From the NCBI RefSeq assembly GCF_035046505.1, contig NC_089830.1, forward strand, positions 18,033,123 through 18,097,122: a DNA stretch of 64,000 nucleotides, in the 5' to 3' direction. Shown here in pieces: positions 42,457-53,530 of this stretch. The notes beneath the pieces are model-generated. The model was given only the letters and a program-made list of their open reading frames with translations, had not been told where the DNA came from and did no database searches. The stretch comes from Tiliqua scincoides (Eukaryota; Chordata; Lepidosauria; Squamata; Scincidae). Each line of letters opens with the position of its first letter. The stretch's first letter is position 1. A program made the translations under genes and the position numbers.

Positions 42457-42934
42457 CCCTAGCATGTATGCACTGCTGAAACAGAGACGCCTGCGTTGGC
42501 TCGGTCATGTCGTGAGAATGGATGATGGCCGGATCCCAAAGGATCTCCTCTATGGAGAACTCCTGCAAGGAAAGCGCCCTACAGGTAGACCACAGCTGCG
42601 ATACAAGGACATCTGCAAGAGGGATCTGAAGGCCTTAGGAGTGGACCTCAACAAGTGGGAAACCCTGGCCTCTGAGCGGCCCGCTTGGAGGCAGGCTGTG
42701 CAGCATGGCCTTTCCCAGTTTGAAGAGACACTTGGCCCACAGACTGAGGCAAAGAGGCAAAGAAGGAAGGCCCATAGCCAGGGAGACAGACCAGGGACAG
42801 ACTGCACTTGCTCCCAGTGTGGAAGGGATTGTCACTCCCGAATTGGCCTTTTCAGCCACACTAGACGCTGTTCCAGAACCACCATTCAGAGCGCGATACC
42901 AGAGTCTTTCGAGACTGAAGGTTGCCAACAACAA
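42457..42934 (+). mobile_element. Non-LTR retrotransposon (LINE) C-terminus, clade unassigned
   Basis: An open frame of 163 codons begins within the element and reads QRRLRWLGHVVRMDDGRIPK, the C-terminal region found in several LINE polyproteins after the reverse transcriptase. It ends with a Cys/His cluster, CTCSQCGRDCHSRIGLFSHT followed by RRC. The 3' end is AGTCTTTCGAGACTGAAGG then TTGCCAAC, identical to the tail of the 5S SINEs. It is 5'-truncated and lacks the reverse-transcriptase core. The frame is unbroken. Confidence 0.85.
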
Positions 42935-43388
42935 TATTTTCAACTAGCTTAGATACCCTTTTTCCTCAATAACAGCAAACTCTTTTTTTTGTTTGTAGTG
43001 TAACTCTGTAACATGAATACAGCGTTAAAAGCAAGTATATATTAGTTTGAAACACTTTTATTTTGAAGTGTTTCAAAGAGGTTTGCAAACAAAATCAGTT
43101 CAAGAAGCCCCCCCAATAATACGCTAGTTATACAATTGAAAACTGAAAGCCGCTTAATTCGAACCAGTTACCAGTGTTGAGGGATTTGGTTCTGGTTCAG
43201 GCTCAAGACAACAAAAAATTCTCTGAAAGGTTTTATAGGTTCACCGTCAGTTCAGCACCCTGTTTCCCAGGCAGTCTCCTATCCAGGCACCCATCAGATC
43301 TAGACCGGCTTATTTTCAGCAAGGCAGTTGTCTCATGTGCTATGCAGATTTATGCAAATAGATTAAACCTCGTGATCAAAGAAGTGAG

Positions 43389-43548
43389 GGCCCAATCCTG
43401 TCCAACTTTCCAGCGTGCCAATAGGATATGTGCTGTATCCTGTGGTGGAGGGCAGTCATGGATGCCTCCTCAGAGTAAAGGAACATTTGCTCCTGTACTT
43501 TGGGGCTGCGTTGTGGTTGCATCAGCGCTGGAAAGTTGGATAAGATTC
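43389..43548. mobile_element. Palindromic MITE
   Basis: GGCCCAATCCTGTCCAACTT and the inverted GCTGGAAAGTTGGATAAGAT arms, with GGTGGAGGGCAGTCATGG inside. Related to 340-515. Confidence 0.65.
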
Positions 43549-43696
43549 GAGGAGATTTAGGACAAAGGGATACCTTTTTTTTAAAGGGATATCTGATTCG
43601 AGGAGATTTAGGACAGAGTTAAAGGGATACCTTTTTTTTAAAGGGATATCTGATTCGAGGAGATTTAGGACAGAGTTAAAGGGATACCTTTTTTTT
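43548..43696. repeat. 57-bp tandem repeat, about 2.5 units
   Basis: AAAGGGATATCTGATTCGAG begins units at 43583 and 43640, exactly 57 bases apart. Each unit ends in ACCTTTTTTTT. It starts at the right edge of the MITE, so the duplication includes the MITE flank (GATTCGAGGAGATTTAGG). Confidence 0.9.
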
Positions 43697-44812
43697 CACT
43701 TGGCACATCTGTGGTCTGTGGAATTGGCTGCTCCAAGATGTGGTGATGGCCACTTGCCTGGATAGCTTTCAGGGGGGACTGTGCAAGTTCATGGAAGATA
43801 AGTTTTTCAAGGATATCTTTGCGTTACCTCTGGAGTCAGTGGCAAAACCTCACCGTTTTGCTTGTGAATTATGTTGGTAGCAAATCCTAGACATACAGAC
43901 GGACTGAGTGACTGACTGGTCATTTCCAGCTGTGTTCAAAATTAGGGCTGAGCCATAAATAACCCTCTTCCCCCCCCCCCAACGTTTACAGATGAAAAAT
44001 GGAGCCGTTCTGGAGATGGGGGGGGGGATACAGAAGGAAGAGAAATACATGGGTACCAGAAATGGTGGCACTCCTCTGGTTGGCTAGTAGCCCCCCACCA
44101 CATCCCATGAGATTATTGCAACACCATCACCAGAGGGGTCTCACCACTGCTGTGAAACCATGAGAAGAGTGATCTGGTGTCATGAGGGGGTGGGATGGGT
44201 GAGTACTGTTAACCCCACCTAAATTTTAATCCTGATGTTCTAACATAATCCTGATGTTGCTAACACAGCAATTTTCGTTATCTTTCTTCTCATGGTACAC
44301 ATGGTCTTCTCTATGCCCTTTGCCTCTTGTGGCTCTTCTGGCTTCCTTCAGACATTTCTGGGTACTTCAGCTCTGTTTCTAAAGCAGCTGTCTGAACCGG
44401 CAAAGGAAGTGGGACAGACAATTAGCTACTACAGACAGTTGCCCTAAAGGCAGAACTACAGAACCCAGAAGAGTTTTTCAGCGATGTTCAAAGGTTGGGC
44501 TCCAAACTACCATGACATAACCTTGGAACCTGGTTGAAAACAGGTGGCACACTGGTTGAAAACTGCTGTTCTAACAGGAGCTCAGCTCAACCAAATACAC
44601 TTTTGCGCTTGTTACATGTGCCGTGCGCTCCTTAGTCTTGGACAGAAAAATTTTTCATGGCAGAAAAATCAAACGTCTTCCACAGGAAGGGTATGGAGCT
44701 GCACATCATTGTGCATGAAAAGTAGAATTGATTTCCATGGGAGCAGTGCTTGAGAGAGTGCTTCAGGCTGCAGTCCTGGACACACTTAACTGGGAGTAAG
44801 TCCCAGCAGTGG

Positions 44813-45894
44813 CATCACTAGGGTTCACATCACCTGGTGCGGTGGGGTCAGCGTATCACCCCTATGATGGATGTCTTCTCATGCAGTGGGCAGGGCAACA
44901 ACCTGGGCTGTGGGCATGGTGATGCACCATTGTCCCACCCTCATTGGTTTTTTTGGCTATAACATTTGATAGAATAGAGATATTTCAATGAACATAAGAA
45001 CAGCCCCACTGGATCAGGTCATAGGCCCATCTAGTCCAGCTTCCTGTATCTCACAGCGGCCCACCAAATGCCCCAGGGAGCACCCCAGATAACGAGACCT
45101 GCAAGGCTTCCTGGGAATTGTAGTTAAGAACATAAGAACAGCTCCACTGGATCAGGCCATAGGCCCATCTAGTCCAGCTTCCTGTATCTCACAGCGGCCC
45201 ACCAAATGCCCCAGGGAGCACACCAGAGAACAAGAGACCTCATCCTGGTGCCCTCCCTTGCATCTGGCATTCCGACATAACCCATTTCCAAAATCAGGAG
45301 GTTGCGCATACACATCATGACTTGTAACCCATAATGGATTTTTCCTCCAGAAACTTGTCCAATCCCCTTTTAAAGGCGTCGAGGCCAGATGCCATCACCA
45401 CATCCTGTGGCAAGGAGTTCCACAGACCAACCACATGCTGAGTAAAGAAATATTTTCTTTTGTCTGCCCTAACTCTCCCAACACTCAATTTTAGTGGATG
45501 TCCCCTGGTTCTGGTGTTATGTGAGAATGTAAAGAGCATCTCCCTATCCACTCTGTCCACCCCCTGCATAATTTTGTATGTCTCAATCATGTCCCCCTTC
45601 AGGCGTCTCTTTTCTAGGCTGAAGAGGCCCAAACGCCGTAGCCTTTCCTCATAAGGAAAGTCCCCCAGCCCTGTAATCATCTTAGTCGCTCTCTTTTGCA
45701 ACTTTTCCATTTCCAATGTGGTTTGTTTCATTGCATTCTGCAAGAAATTGTGCATCGAATGGCACATAACATGATGGTGGTATTAAAAAATGCCAAAATT
45801 AAAAAAATTTTTGACCACTAGTGGTGTCACGCTCCACCTACACTTCACCCAGTTTGGCCTGCACCCTTTGAACCACCACTTAGCAATGCCAGTA
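44813..45894. mobile_element. CAGTGGCATC-family transposon split by a CR1-like LINE
   Basis: Left end CAGTGGCATCACTAGGG and right end ACTTAGCAATGCC surround 350 bases of the family plus the LINE 44993-45714. The flanks both contain AGTAAGTCC, consistent with a TSD. Confidence 0.72.
44993..45714 (-). mobile_element. CR1-like LINE 3' part with duplicated tail
   Basis: The minus-strand frame reads MEKLQKRATKMITGLGDFPY and continues to EEKSIMGYKS without a break over ~130 codons. The 3' UTR ends with two tail units joined by the GGGAATTGTAGTT motif near 45111-45123. It interrupts the word ATTTCAATGTGGTTTG of the host transposon, with CAATG-like bases on both sides. Confidence 0.85.
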
Positions 45895-46827
45895 AGTCCC
45901 TGTGAACTCAGTGGGACTTGATTTTGAGTAGACAAACATAGGATTGCGCTGTCAGGGTCTTTTACAAACGTGCCAAGGAACCAAATGTCAGAAGATGGTT
46001 TGAATAGTGCTTCCATCCTTCTGTGGGAAAAGGGAACTCTGTTTTGTTTGTTGTTCTTGGGAAAGTCTTTGAGCTTCCCTTTGTGCTTCTGATTCTTGTT
46101 TCCTCGCAAGGCATTTGCCATTCCCCTGCCGAAAACTAAAACACCCATAAAGATTTCACTTTCAAATGTCCTATCCAGATGTGCGCCCATTTTTCATCCT
46201 GCAAAATGGTTTAGATTACGTGCATCAGGCAATGATACGTGACCAGCAGCTCCTGTAACAAAAGACCTCCTTTGCTTTAAACTCTTCTGCAATAATAACT
46301 GCAAGGTAATATCCCGTCGCTTCAAACAGCCAGACTGCCAGCTTTACGTCTGCCCAAACCACAAGCCAGCTGAAACGCTGCGATTCAAGCTGCTTCTCGC
46401 CCCGTTGACCTCAAAGAGAAGTTCTCAGATGCGGACCAGTCAGGGAACGAAACATAGACAACATTTACAGCCCAATCCAAGCCCAGCACTGGACCTTGTG
46501 CTGTCGAACTTGTGCACACAGCAGTGCAAGGCCCCTTGTAGTGGTACAAAAGTCAAAATGCCATCCTTTGGCTATCTGGGCCACTGGTGCAAATAGCCAG
46601 AGGTATGGCACACACACCAGTAGATCCCAGAAACCGTGTCAGTGTCAATATGTTGGCCGTTGGTGAAGGTAGATCTGGGCAGCAAAGATGTATGCCAGAT
46701 CCTATTCCCGTTTCTCAACCTGCCCCCTTCCTTTCCATGGACATGCACCAGCAAAATAGCTGGGGTGGGTCTGAGAAGGCCCATAGGCAGCCTGGTTTGC
46801 TTTCTGATCACTCCCTCACCCCCACCA

Positions 46828-47215
46828 TAGGAAGAGCCCTGTTGGATCAGGCCAAAGGCCCATCTGGTCCAGCTTCCTGTATCTCACAATGGCTCACCAG
46901 ATGCCTCAGGGAGCATAAAAGACAACAAGAGACCTGCATTGTGGTGCCACTCCCTTGCACCTGACCTTCTGAGGTAGCCTACTTCTAAAATCAGGAGGTT
47001 CCACATACCCATCATAGCTTGTAACCTGTGATGGACTTTTCCTCCAGAAATGTGTCCAGTTCCCTTCAAAAGGCATCTAGGCCACCACCACATCCTGTGG
47101 CAAGGAGTTACCACACTCCATTTTAGTTCTGGTGTTGTCTGAGAGGGAAAAGAACATCCCTCTATCCACTGTATCCATCCCTTGCGTAATTTTGTATGTC
47201 TCAGTCATGTCCCCG
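46828..47215 (-). mobile_element. CR1-like LINE 3' part, old copy
   Basis: Matches the 3' UTR (GATCAGGCCAAAGGCCCATC) and the end of the protein with several small deletions. No long frame remains. Confidence 0.7.
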
Positions 47216-47422
47216 CCCACCCTAGGCACATTTTTTCTAAACCATAGCATGCAGCGTGCACTCCCTTGGCAGGATTGGGCTTCGGCTACTCATTTTACCT
47301 TTTCTGCGCAGATTGGTTTGGGATCCCCGATGGATTCTTTCAATACAGGTGTACAGCCTAAGTAGAGGTTAGCAGATGTCTAGAACATTGACAGTAGAAG
47401 CTGGTTTGGTTAAAGCAATATA

Positions 47423-47752
47423 ATGGTTGGCAACCTTCAGTCTCGAAAGACTACGTATGGTATAAGCCTGCAGAACCCGATATTCCCAAGCGGTCTCCCA
47501 TCCAAGTACTAACCAGACCTGACCCTGCTTAGCTTCCGAGATCATGGTATAAGCCTACAGCACCTGGTATTCCCAGGCGGTCTCCCATCCAAGTAGTAAC
47601 CAGACCTGACCCTGCTTAGCTTCCGAGATCATGGTAGAAGCCTACAGCACCTGGTATTCCCAGGCGGTCTCCCATCCAAGTACTAACCAGACCTGACCCT
47701 GCTTAGCTTCCAAGATCAGATGAGATCAGGCATGTGCAGGGTAACAGTTGCT
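47423..47752 (-). mobile_element. 5S rRNA-derived SINE with internal 87-bp triplication
   Basis: The tail GGTTGGCAACCTTCAGTCTC at the left is followed by three tandem copies of the 5S-derived body, starting at 47457, 47544 and 47631 (exactly 87 bases apart), and then one normal 5' end (CATGTGCAGGGTAACAGTTG). Only one tail is present, so this is internal amplification rather than three insertions. Confidence 0.92.
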
Positions 47753-48309
47753 GCCTCCACCAGCATAAAAACCAACTGATGTACTTTGTGTGTGTGTGTT
47801 GCTTTATGGAAAAGGGTCCGGCAAGAAGTCCCATGCATTTTGAAATAAAGATATATGTATTTATAAATGTTTTGTGTAAATAGCAGCCCAATCCTATCGA
47901 GGGGGGGGGGAGACTCTGGGAGGGGTTGGATCTGATGCGGAAGGTATGTGCTGAATCCGATCTCCTCCAGCAGTAACTTTCCTCCCTTGCGCTAGCAAAA
48001 TCACTAGCGATTGGGTGGCTTATGCAGGTGTAAGGGGATTTAAATCTCCTTTCCTTGCTGAAGCCTCCCAATCTGTCACCCCCTCCCTTAGCGGGATACA
48101 TCACACCCATTTTTGGCCCAGGTGCACCAGCAGGCGTGAGGAGGATTGGATTGGACTCCAAATAAACATTGGCTCCTATAGGCCAGCAATACGTTGACCT
48201 GTACAGTGAAGCTTATTTGCCTTTCTCAGGTTGAGCGGATGAAATGTCTTGCCCTTAATCAAAATGGCCAAACACGAAGCAGGCTACATAAAATCAGAAG
48301 CACAGGCTG

Positions 48310-48485
48310 TGACAATATAGTTCTTTACTTTTTTTATTTTGCCATAGAATACCTTGGTTGTCCTTGACGTCGTGGGCAGACAATGCCGATCTATCAAATG
48401 TTGCCCAGACAATTGGAGATGAGTGGTCTCCAAGATTCATGAGCTTTTATCTCATTAGATCCCAGAATGGAGATTTCATTTAATT
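48310..48485. other. Non-repetitive intron block, candidate conserved element
   Basis: Not matched by any repeat here. AT-rich with CCATAGAATACCTTGGTTGT and TCATTTAATTGCATCCC. No frame or splice evidence. Confidence 0.35.
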
Positions 48486-49011
48486 GCATCCCATAGATGT
48501 GCTTGGCTGTCAAAAGTGATCCCCCCCTCCCCAATCACCACAAACCAAATAGAAATGCAAGCAATGTCCATGTTCGTGTGTGCCCTGCATTGACAGTGGG
48601 CTACCTCCAAAGCAAGATAGTCATGACCAGGGTTTCTGTTAAGCTGCGAGGAAGTTAGTAACTTTTTGTGTTGTCTAGGGAAGAGAGGTGGGAACATAGA
48701 TGTGGAGGATGAACTTGCCAGGTCATAAGATGACCAGGCTGTTATTCTATTCTTGAAGCTGTCAGAGGAGATTTTGGTCAAGCTGAGCAGGGAAATGATG
48801 TGTCAGTATCAGTGACAGCGAATGGATTGGAATGCCAGTGAGCTATAGATGATGATGTCATAAGAGTAATTCTAGTGATGATGCTATCGCATGAAGTCTG
48901 TGTGGGCTTTCATAGACTCTTGATGTGAATCTCCTTTCAATCTACTCATCGATGGGTGTTCCTACTGAACTGTGGATCTTGTGCATGATGAACCTGCCCA
49001 TTCATCTATGT

Positions 49012-49341
49012 CAGTGTTTCTCAATATTGGTCCTCTGCCATACCATCTCACATGGTGTACCTTTTCAAAGTGCCACTGAAAGTAACTGGTAATGACATCG
49101 TTACTAGTTACTTCTGGGTTGGGAGGCCAGATGCAGCATGATAAACAGTAAGAGGCTCTAGGTGGATGGGAAGGTTTTTTTTCAGTATGGAAAAGCATTT
49201 TTGGGAGCCTTCTACCAGTGTTTGTTGTGTCATGTTCCTGGTCTTGTTGCTAGTCAGCAGCTTCCAGGAATCCCGCAAGAACCACCAGACACCACCACAA
49301 GTACCACTGGTGGTACTTGGACCACTAGTTGAGAAACACTG
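49012..49341. mobile_element. hAT family 4 element (330 bp)
   Basis: Ends CAGTGTTTCTCAATATTGG and AGTTGAGAAACACTG. Flanks ATCTATGT and TTCTATGT are a 7-of-8 TSD. A relative with a perfect TSD lies at 59619-59957 (shared ACCACTGGTGGTACT and AGTTACTTC words). Confidence 0.82.
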
Positions 49342-49689
49342 TTCTATGTGATGTCCCCCAGGGAGTAGTGATGGGAACTTGTTGTCAGAGGTTGGATGGT
49401 TACTGCTTCTCTCTTCCATGGGTTTGACAGGACCCTTGGTAAAGTCAGCCTTCCTTCCTTGTCACTGTGTGTGTGTGTGTGTATGTGTGTTTTCTCATTG
49501 TCACTTGGCTGGTAATCCAGGGGTTCCCAAACTTTGCAGCGCCACAACCCACCTTGTCCTCTGATGTGGGTTACTATGCTTCTGGTGGTGTGGGGGGGGC
49601 CTGGCAACCCACTCTGCGGGCCTCAGAATGGTCCGCAGAAGCCTCCATAAGCCACTTTTGGTTTTTGGAAGCAAGCTGGCTTGCGAAAA

Positions 49690-49785
49690 CCGGACGTGGC
49701 TTATGAAGGCTTCCGGCTTATGAACCAGACGTGGCTTATGAAAACCAGACGTGGCTTATGAAAACCAGACGTGGCTTATGAAGAT
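49690..49785. repeat. ~20-bp tandem repeat (CCAGACGTGGCTTATGAA)
   Basis: Three near perfect units GAAAACCAGACGTGGCTTAT and two diverged ones (GAAAACCGGACGTGG, GCTTCCGGCTTATGAA) in a row. The surroundings look like hAT debris. Confidence 0.85.
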
Positions 49786-50229
49786 CCCATTCTGAGACCC
49801 ACAGAGGCCTATAGAATAGGTTGCTGAGCTGGGAACTCTTCTTTGGAGGGTTTAAGGGACCAAAAACCACAGACTTGCTTATCCACCGTTTTCAGTGTCC
49901 ACGGAGGGTCCAAAAACGAATCCCTTGTGGATACCGAGGCTCCACTTGTATTTTCAAGAAAAGGGAGAGCCTGATTATCATGGGGGGGGCACCCTTTCAG
50001 CAGTGACACCTCAGCTCAGCTTCCAGGGGCCACATCCGGCCCTCAAGCCTTACATTTTATACCCCTGCTCTAGAAGCTCTGACCATCAGGTTTCCTCAAA
50101 CAAATGGCCTGAAAATGTTTTATTTAGGTATTCCTGAAGTGATCCCACCTGTCTTTATGATTCTAGGTTCTCAGACGTGATAGATGGCTTCTAGTACCAC
50201 CTCTACTCAGGGGAGACCAAGCGTCTGGA

Positions 50230-50700
50230 ATAATAAGGTCTCTGTATTAGCAGTGAGCATGTGATGCCCAGACAGGCCTCAGGATTAGTAGCCTTTTTGC
50301 ATTATTGATTTAGCCCAACCCTTGCTGGAAATTTTGAGGACAAATTTAAAGCAAGTAAGCGAGCAAAAGAGAGAGAGAGAGAGAGAGAGGCTAATTGCAA
50401 AAGCCCTAATTAGTTAATGGTCACAAAATCATGGATTTAAATTTCTAAGCATATCCATTACTATAGCGAACAATGATGCCCAGGGCTTAAACATATGTGA
50501 AGAGTATTCCCGAGACTCAATCATTCTTACAGGCTTTTATCCCTAGAACCTAAAGATTACCAGGATAGGAAGGTGTTTGTTTATTTCAAATAGCTTTTGC
50601 ATGGGATATTTTGGCCTTCATCAAAGAGGAGGTGTTTGATAGACTGCATTCCATTGATCTGTTCCCTAGCCCTACCAAGGGGTTACTACAGCACGGATGC
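50230..50700. other. Non-repetitive AT-rich intron block, candidate conserved element
   Basis: Apart from a (GA)n run at 50369-50388, the block matches no repeat. It holds TAATTAGTTAATGGTCACAA and ATCCATTACTATAGCG, dense in homeodomain-type ATTA words. No coding frame. Confidence 0.4.
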
Positions 50701-50884
50701 ATTAGGGTTCAAAAGCCCAAGAAGGTGACTTAAACTGTTGCACTTCGATATATAATGTCCAGCTTGCAAAAATCTGTTGAGTGAGCTCCTTTGGTACCAC
50801 AATTAATATACAAGGTAAATAAGCCATTTTCAAGTTTTACCATTATTTGCCCGGTATAAATTGTGAGTCCGCTGGATTCAAACC

Positions 50885-51118
50885 TTAAGTTTAGTGTTTG
50901 TGGTGAGTTAGACCTGGAAGATCCAGGTTTGAATCTCCCCTCAGCCACAAAGCTTCCTGGGTGACCTTGGGCCAGTCACTTTCTCTCGGCCTCACCTACC
51001 TCACAGGGTTGTTGTGAAGACAAAAGGAGGGGAGCAGCTGTGTACACTGCCCTGAGCTGTTTGGAGGTAGGGCGGTCAAAAAATGGGGAAAATAAATAAA
51101 GAAGAATTAAAATGCTTC
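50885..51118 (+). mobile_element. Sauria-type SINE
   Basis: GACCTGGAAGATCCAGGTTT, then CTCACAGGGTTGTTGTGAAG and CTGCCCTGAGCTGTTTGGAG, ending AATAAATAAAGAAG. Confidence 0.78.
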
Positions 51119-51122
51119 TTAA

Positions 51123-51935
51123 ATACAGGCAAGCCCTGGTATCCATGCAGGTTCCATTCCCGAACACCCCGTGGATAACGGAAATAGTGGATACATGGGA
51201 CATCCCTAGCATTCTGGACCCACTGGAGCCCCTCGCCTCTTCTGAGCCCTGCAGAAGCCGCTCGCATCCGCCCGCAGCCTTTGCGGGCCTCAGAATGATT
51301 GTTAAAAGGAAAAAAAGAGACTTACGCTTTTTTGACAAAACGGAAAGTGATGTTTTTATGCCTTTAAAATGTATTATGAGGGTCAGGGAAACGCTTTTTG
51401 CCCAAAAAACCCCCCAGGAAGTCATGTTCCCCCCGCCCCTTTAAAAATCATTCTGAGAACCGCAGAGGCTCAGGTGGAGGTGTATCGCCTCTGCGGTGCT
51501 CAGAAGAGCCTCCAGAGGTGAGGGGAGCACAGTGTTGGCATGTTTCTTGCTTTTACAGATGCTATAAGAGCAAAGCGACAGGCAGGCAGGCAGTCTGCAT
51601 ACTAGGGGGACAGCACCGGAATGTTAACCGGAAGCAGGAATTGCCCTGGTTTCTGTTAACATTCTGACTGCGTCCCTATAGCCTGGAGGCTGCCTGTCTG
51701 CCTGTCACTTTGCCTTTTTAGTGCCTGTAAAATCAAGCAGCATGTAACAATCGTGCCTGATTGTTAATGAAAAACGTGGAAGATAATGGGTGGGCGCGTG
51801 GGGGGGGAGGCAGTTGGGGGCCCCAGAGCTTTAGACCTATAGGGTTCCCCCCTATCTGCAGTTGAAGTCCACAGAAGGGAGGGCTGGAATGGATCCTCGC
51901 GGATATGGGGAGACACCTGTCTATCCTCCCTTCCA
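51123..51935. mobile_element. Tc1/mariner-like element, palindromic, about 810 bp
   Basis: The left end TACAGGCAAGCCCTGGTATC and the right end TCGCGGATATGGGGAGACAC then CTGT are inverted. A second inner inverted pair (GGCAGGCAGGCAG with its mirror, GTTAACATTC) sits near 51575-51700. No transposase frame seen. Confidence 0.55.
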
Positions 51936-51972
51936 TGCCTACGCCTCATTAGAACGATGGCTGGTTGTCCAT

Positions 51973-52006
<34 letters not shown>

Positions 52007-52554
52007 CCATATTATTGACCTGGTTCACATTGCTATCTCTTTCATTCACATAGCGGTAGTTAGTGGTTCAAAGCGGAGAGATTGCTTGCAGATGTTTTGC
52101 ATCAAGGCACAGCCCCAGTGGTTTTTCAAGGCTTATGAGGTTTATGAGTTTCTTGACATCCTTCTTTAAACAAACTATTTCATGGCTGGAATTATGTGGT
52201 TTCCAGGGTTGCAAGAAGCCAAGCGGTTTTGCCTCTCATCTCAGGTTCAGTTCTATATTGATTTCAGGTCCAGGTCTTGAACATGCCAGAAGATGGATTC
52301 CCAACATCCGTAGGCTGGTTCTAATGTAAAGATTTGTACTCATGGATTGGATCTTCCCCACCCCCAGTAATCATTTGAATGACTCCATGTATTTCCATGG
52401 GGAAATTATTCATGAGAACTGTTCATGTTTCTCGAGATGAGTCTGTGAACAAGGTCCTAGGTTTATGGGCAAGTGCCCCCAAACATTGGCACTGCTTACT
52501 AGCCAGTTCATGATTTGTGATTGCCACCAACCCTTCTCCACCCTTCTCATCTGA

Positions 52555-52648
52555 GGCTGCAGTCCTAACCTCACTTTCCTGGGAGTAAGTCCCATTGAAC
52601 ACAATAGGACTTCTGAGTAGACCTGGTTAGGATTGTGCCCTGAGTCCT
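52555..52648. mobile_element. Palindromic MITE (GAGTAAGTCCCATTGA type)
   Basis: GCTGCAGTCCTAACCTCACT and ACCTGGTTAGGATTGTGCCC are inverted ends around CCCATTGAACACAATAGG. Compare 15583-15860. Confidence 0.65.
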
Positions 52649-53064
52649 CCTGCATGCCCAAAAGGCTTGTGAGAGACACAAGTTCCTCTTATATGCACCA
52701 ACATAGAAAGGAACATGAGAAACTATGAGAGCCTCCACTGTTGCTTGGAAGAATTCTGAATGTTTCATTCCTCCTCAAAAAAATGACAGTGGAACTGAGG
52801 GTATCTGTATCGATGTTGAGCGTCTCCCTTGCTGAAGGACTAGGAGCACTCACCTCTGGTGAATCGGCAAGTGGATTTATGGACCACCCGTCTATCACTT
52901 CCTCTCTGGAAAAGATTCGGGATTTGTGGCCTAACAACTTATTCTGATTTGTTTGAAAGACTGATCTCAGTTAAGATAATGGGAGTTGGGGAAGGAGGTT
53001 CACCATGAAACTCTCTCCGTGCATACACGGAATTTACAGTGTTCTTCGCACAAAGGTGATATTC

Positions 53065-53530
53065 CTTATTTTTCACATTTTTTTTACTGCTCCTCCTACA
53101 AGCTCAGGGTGGTGTACTTAGTTCCTCCCCTCCTTTTGCCTTCACAACAACCCTGTAAGATAGGTGCTGCTGAGATAGTGACTGGCCCCAGGTGACCCAG
53201 AAAGCTTTATGGTTGGGCAGGGTTTCAACCTGGATCTTCCAGGCCTAAATCAAAAGCACAAACTACTACACCAACGATTCCCAAACTATGGGTCCATGGC
53301 CCACCAGTGGGCCACGACTCAGTATTTGGTGGGTTGCAAAACTGATAAGGCAGATAGGCTATGTGCATCAAGGGTTTAACAACCTGCCACTTGCGGGAGC
53401 ACTGCTGCCCAATCACCATTATAGCCACAGAGGCAGAGCGACTGGGAAAGTGGAATTTTTTTTAGGTGGGTCCCGATGCTCAAATGTTTGGGAACCACTA
53501 CACTTACACCATCCTGGCTCTCAGTTCTTC
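53065..53530 (-). mobile_element. Sauria-type SINE split by a hAT-like element
   Basis: SINE 3' end TTTTTTTACTGCTCCTCCTA at the left, head (CTGGATCTTCCAGGCCTAAA) before the insertion, and ACACCATCCTGGCTCTCAG after it. The insert (about 53272-53503) has CGATTCCCAAACTATGGGTC and GTTTGGGAACCACTA ends. Confidence 0.65.

Noticed and set aside
42464-42952. 163-codon open frame with Cys/His cluster as a host zinc-finger protein
   Set aside because: RRLRWLGHVVRMDDGRIPKD and the final Cys/His cluster are those of LINE polyproteins, and the 3' end is a retrotransposon tail.
49690-49785. Direct repeats resembling a CRISPR array
   Set aside because: Units abut without spacers, and the genome is a vertebrate nuclear one. 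It is a minisatellite.
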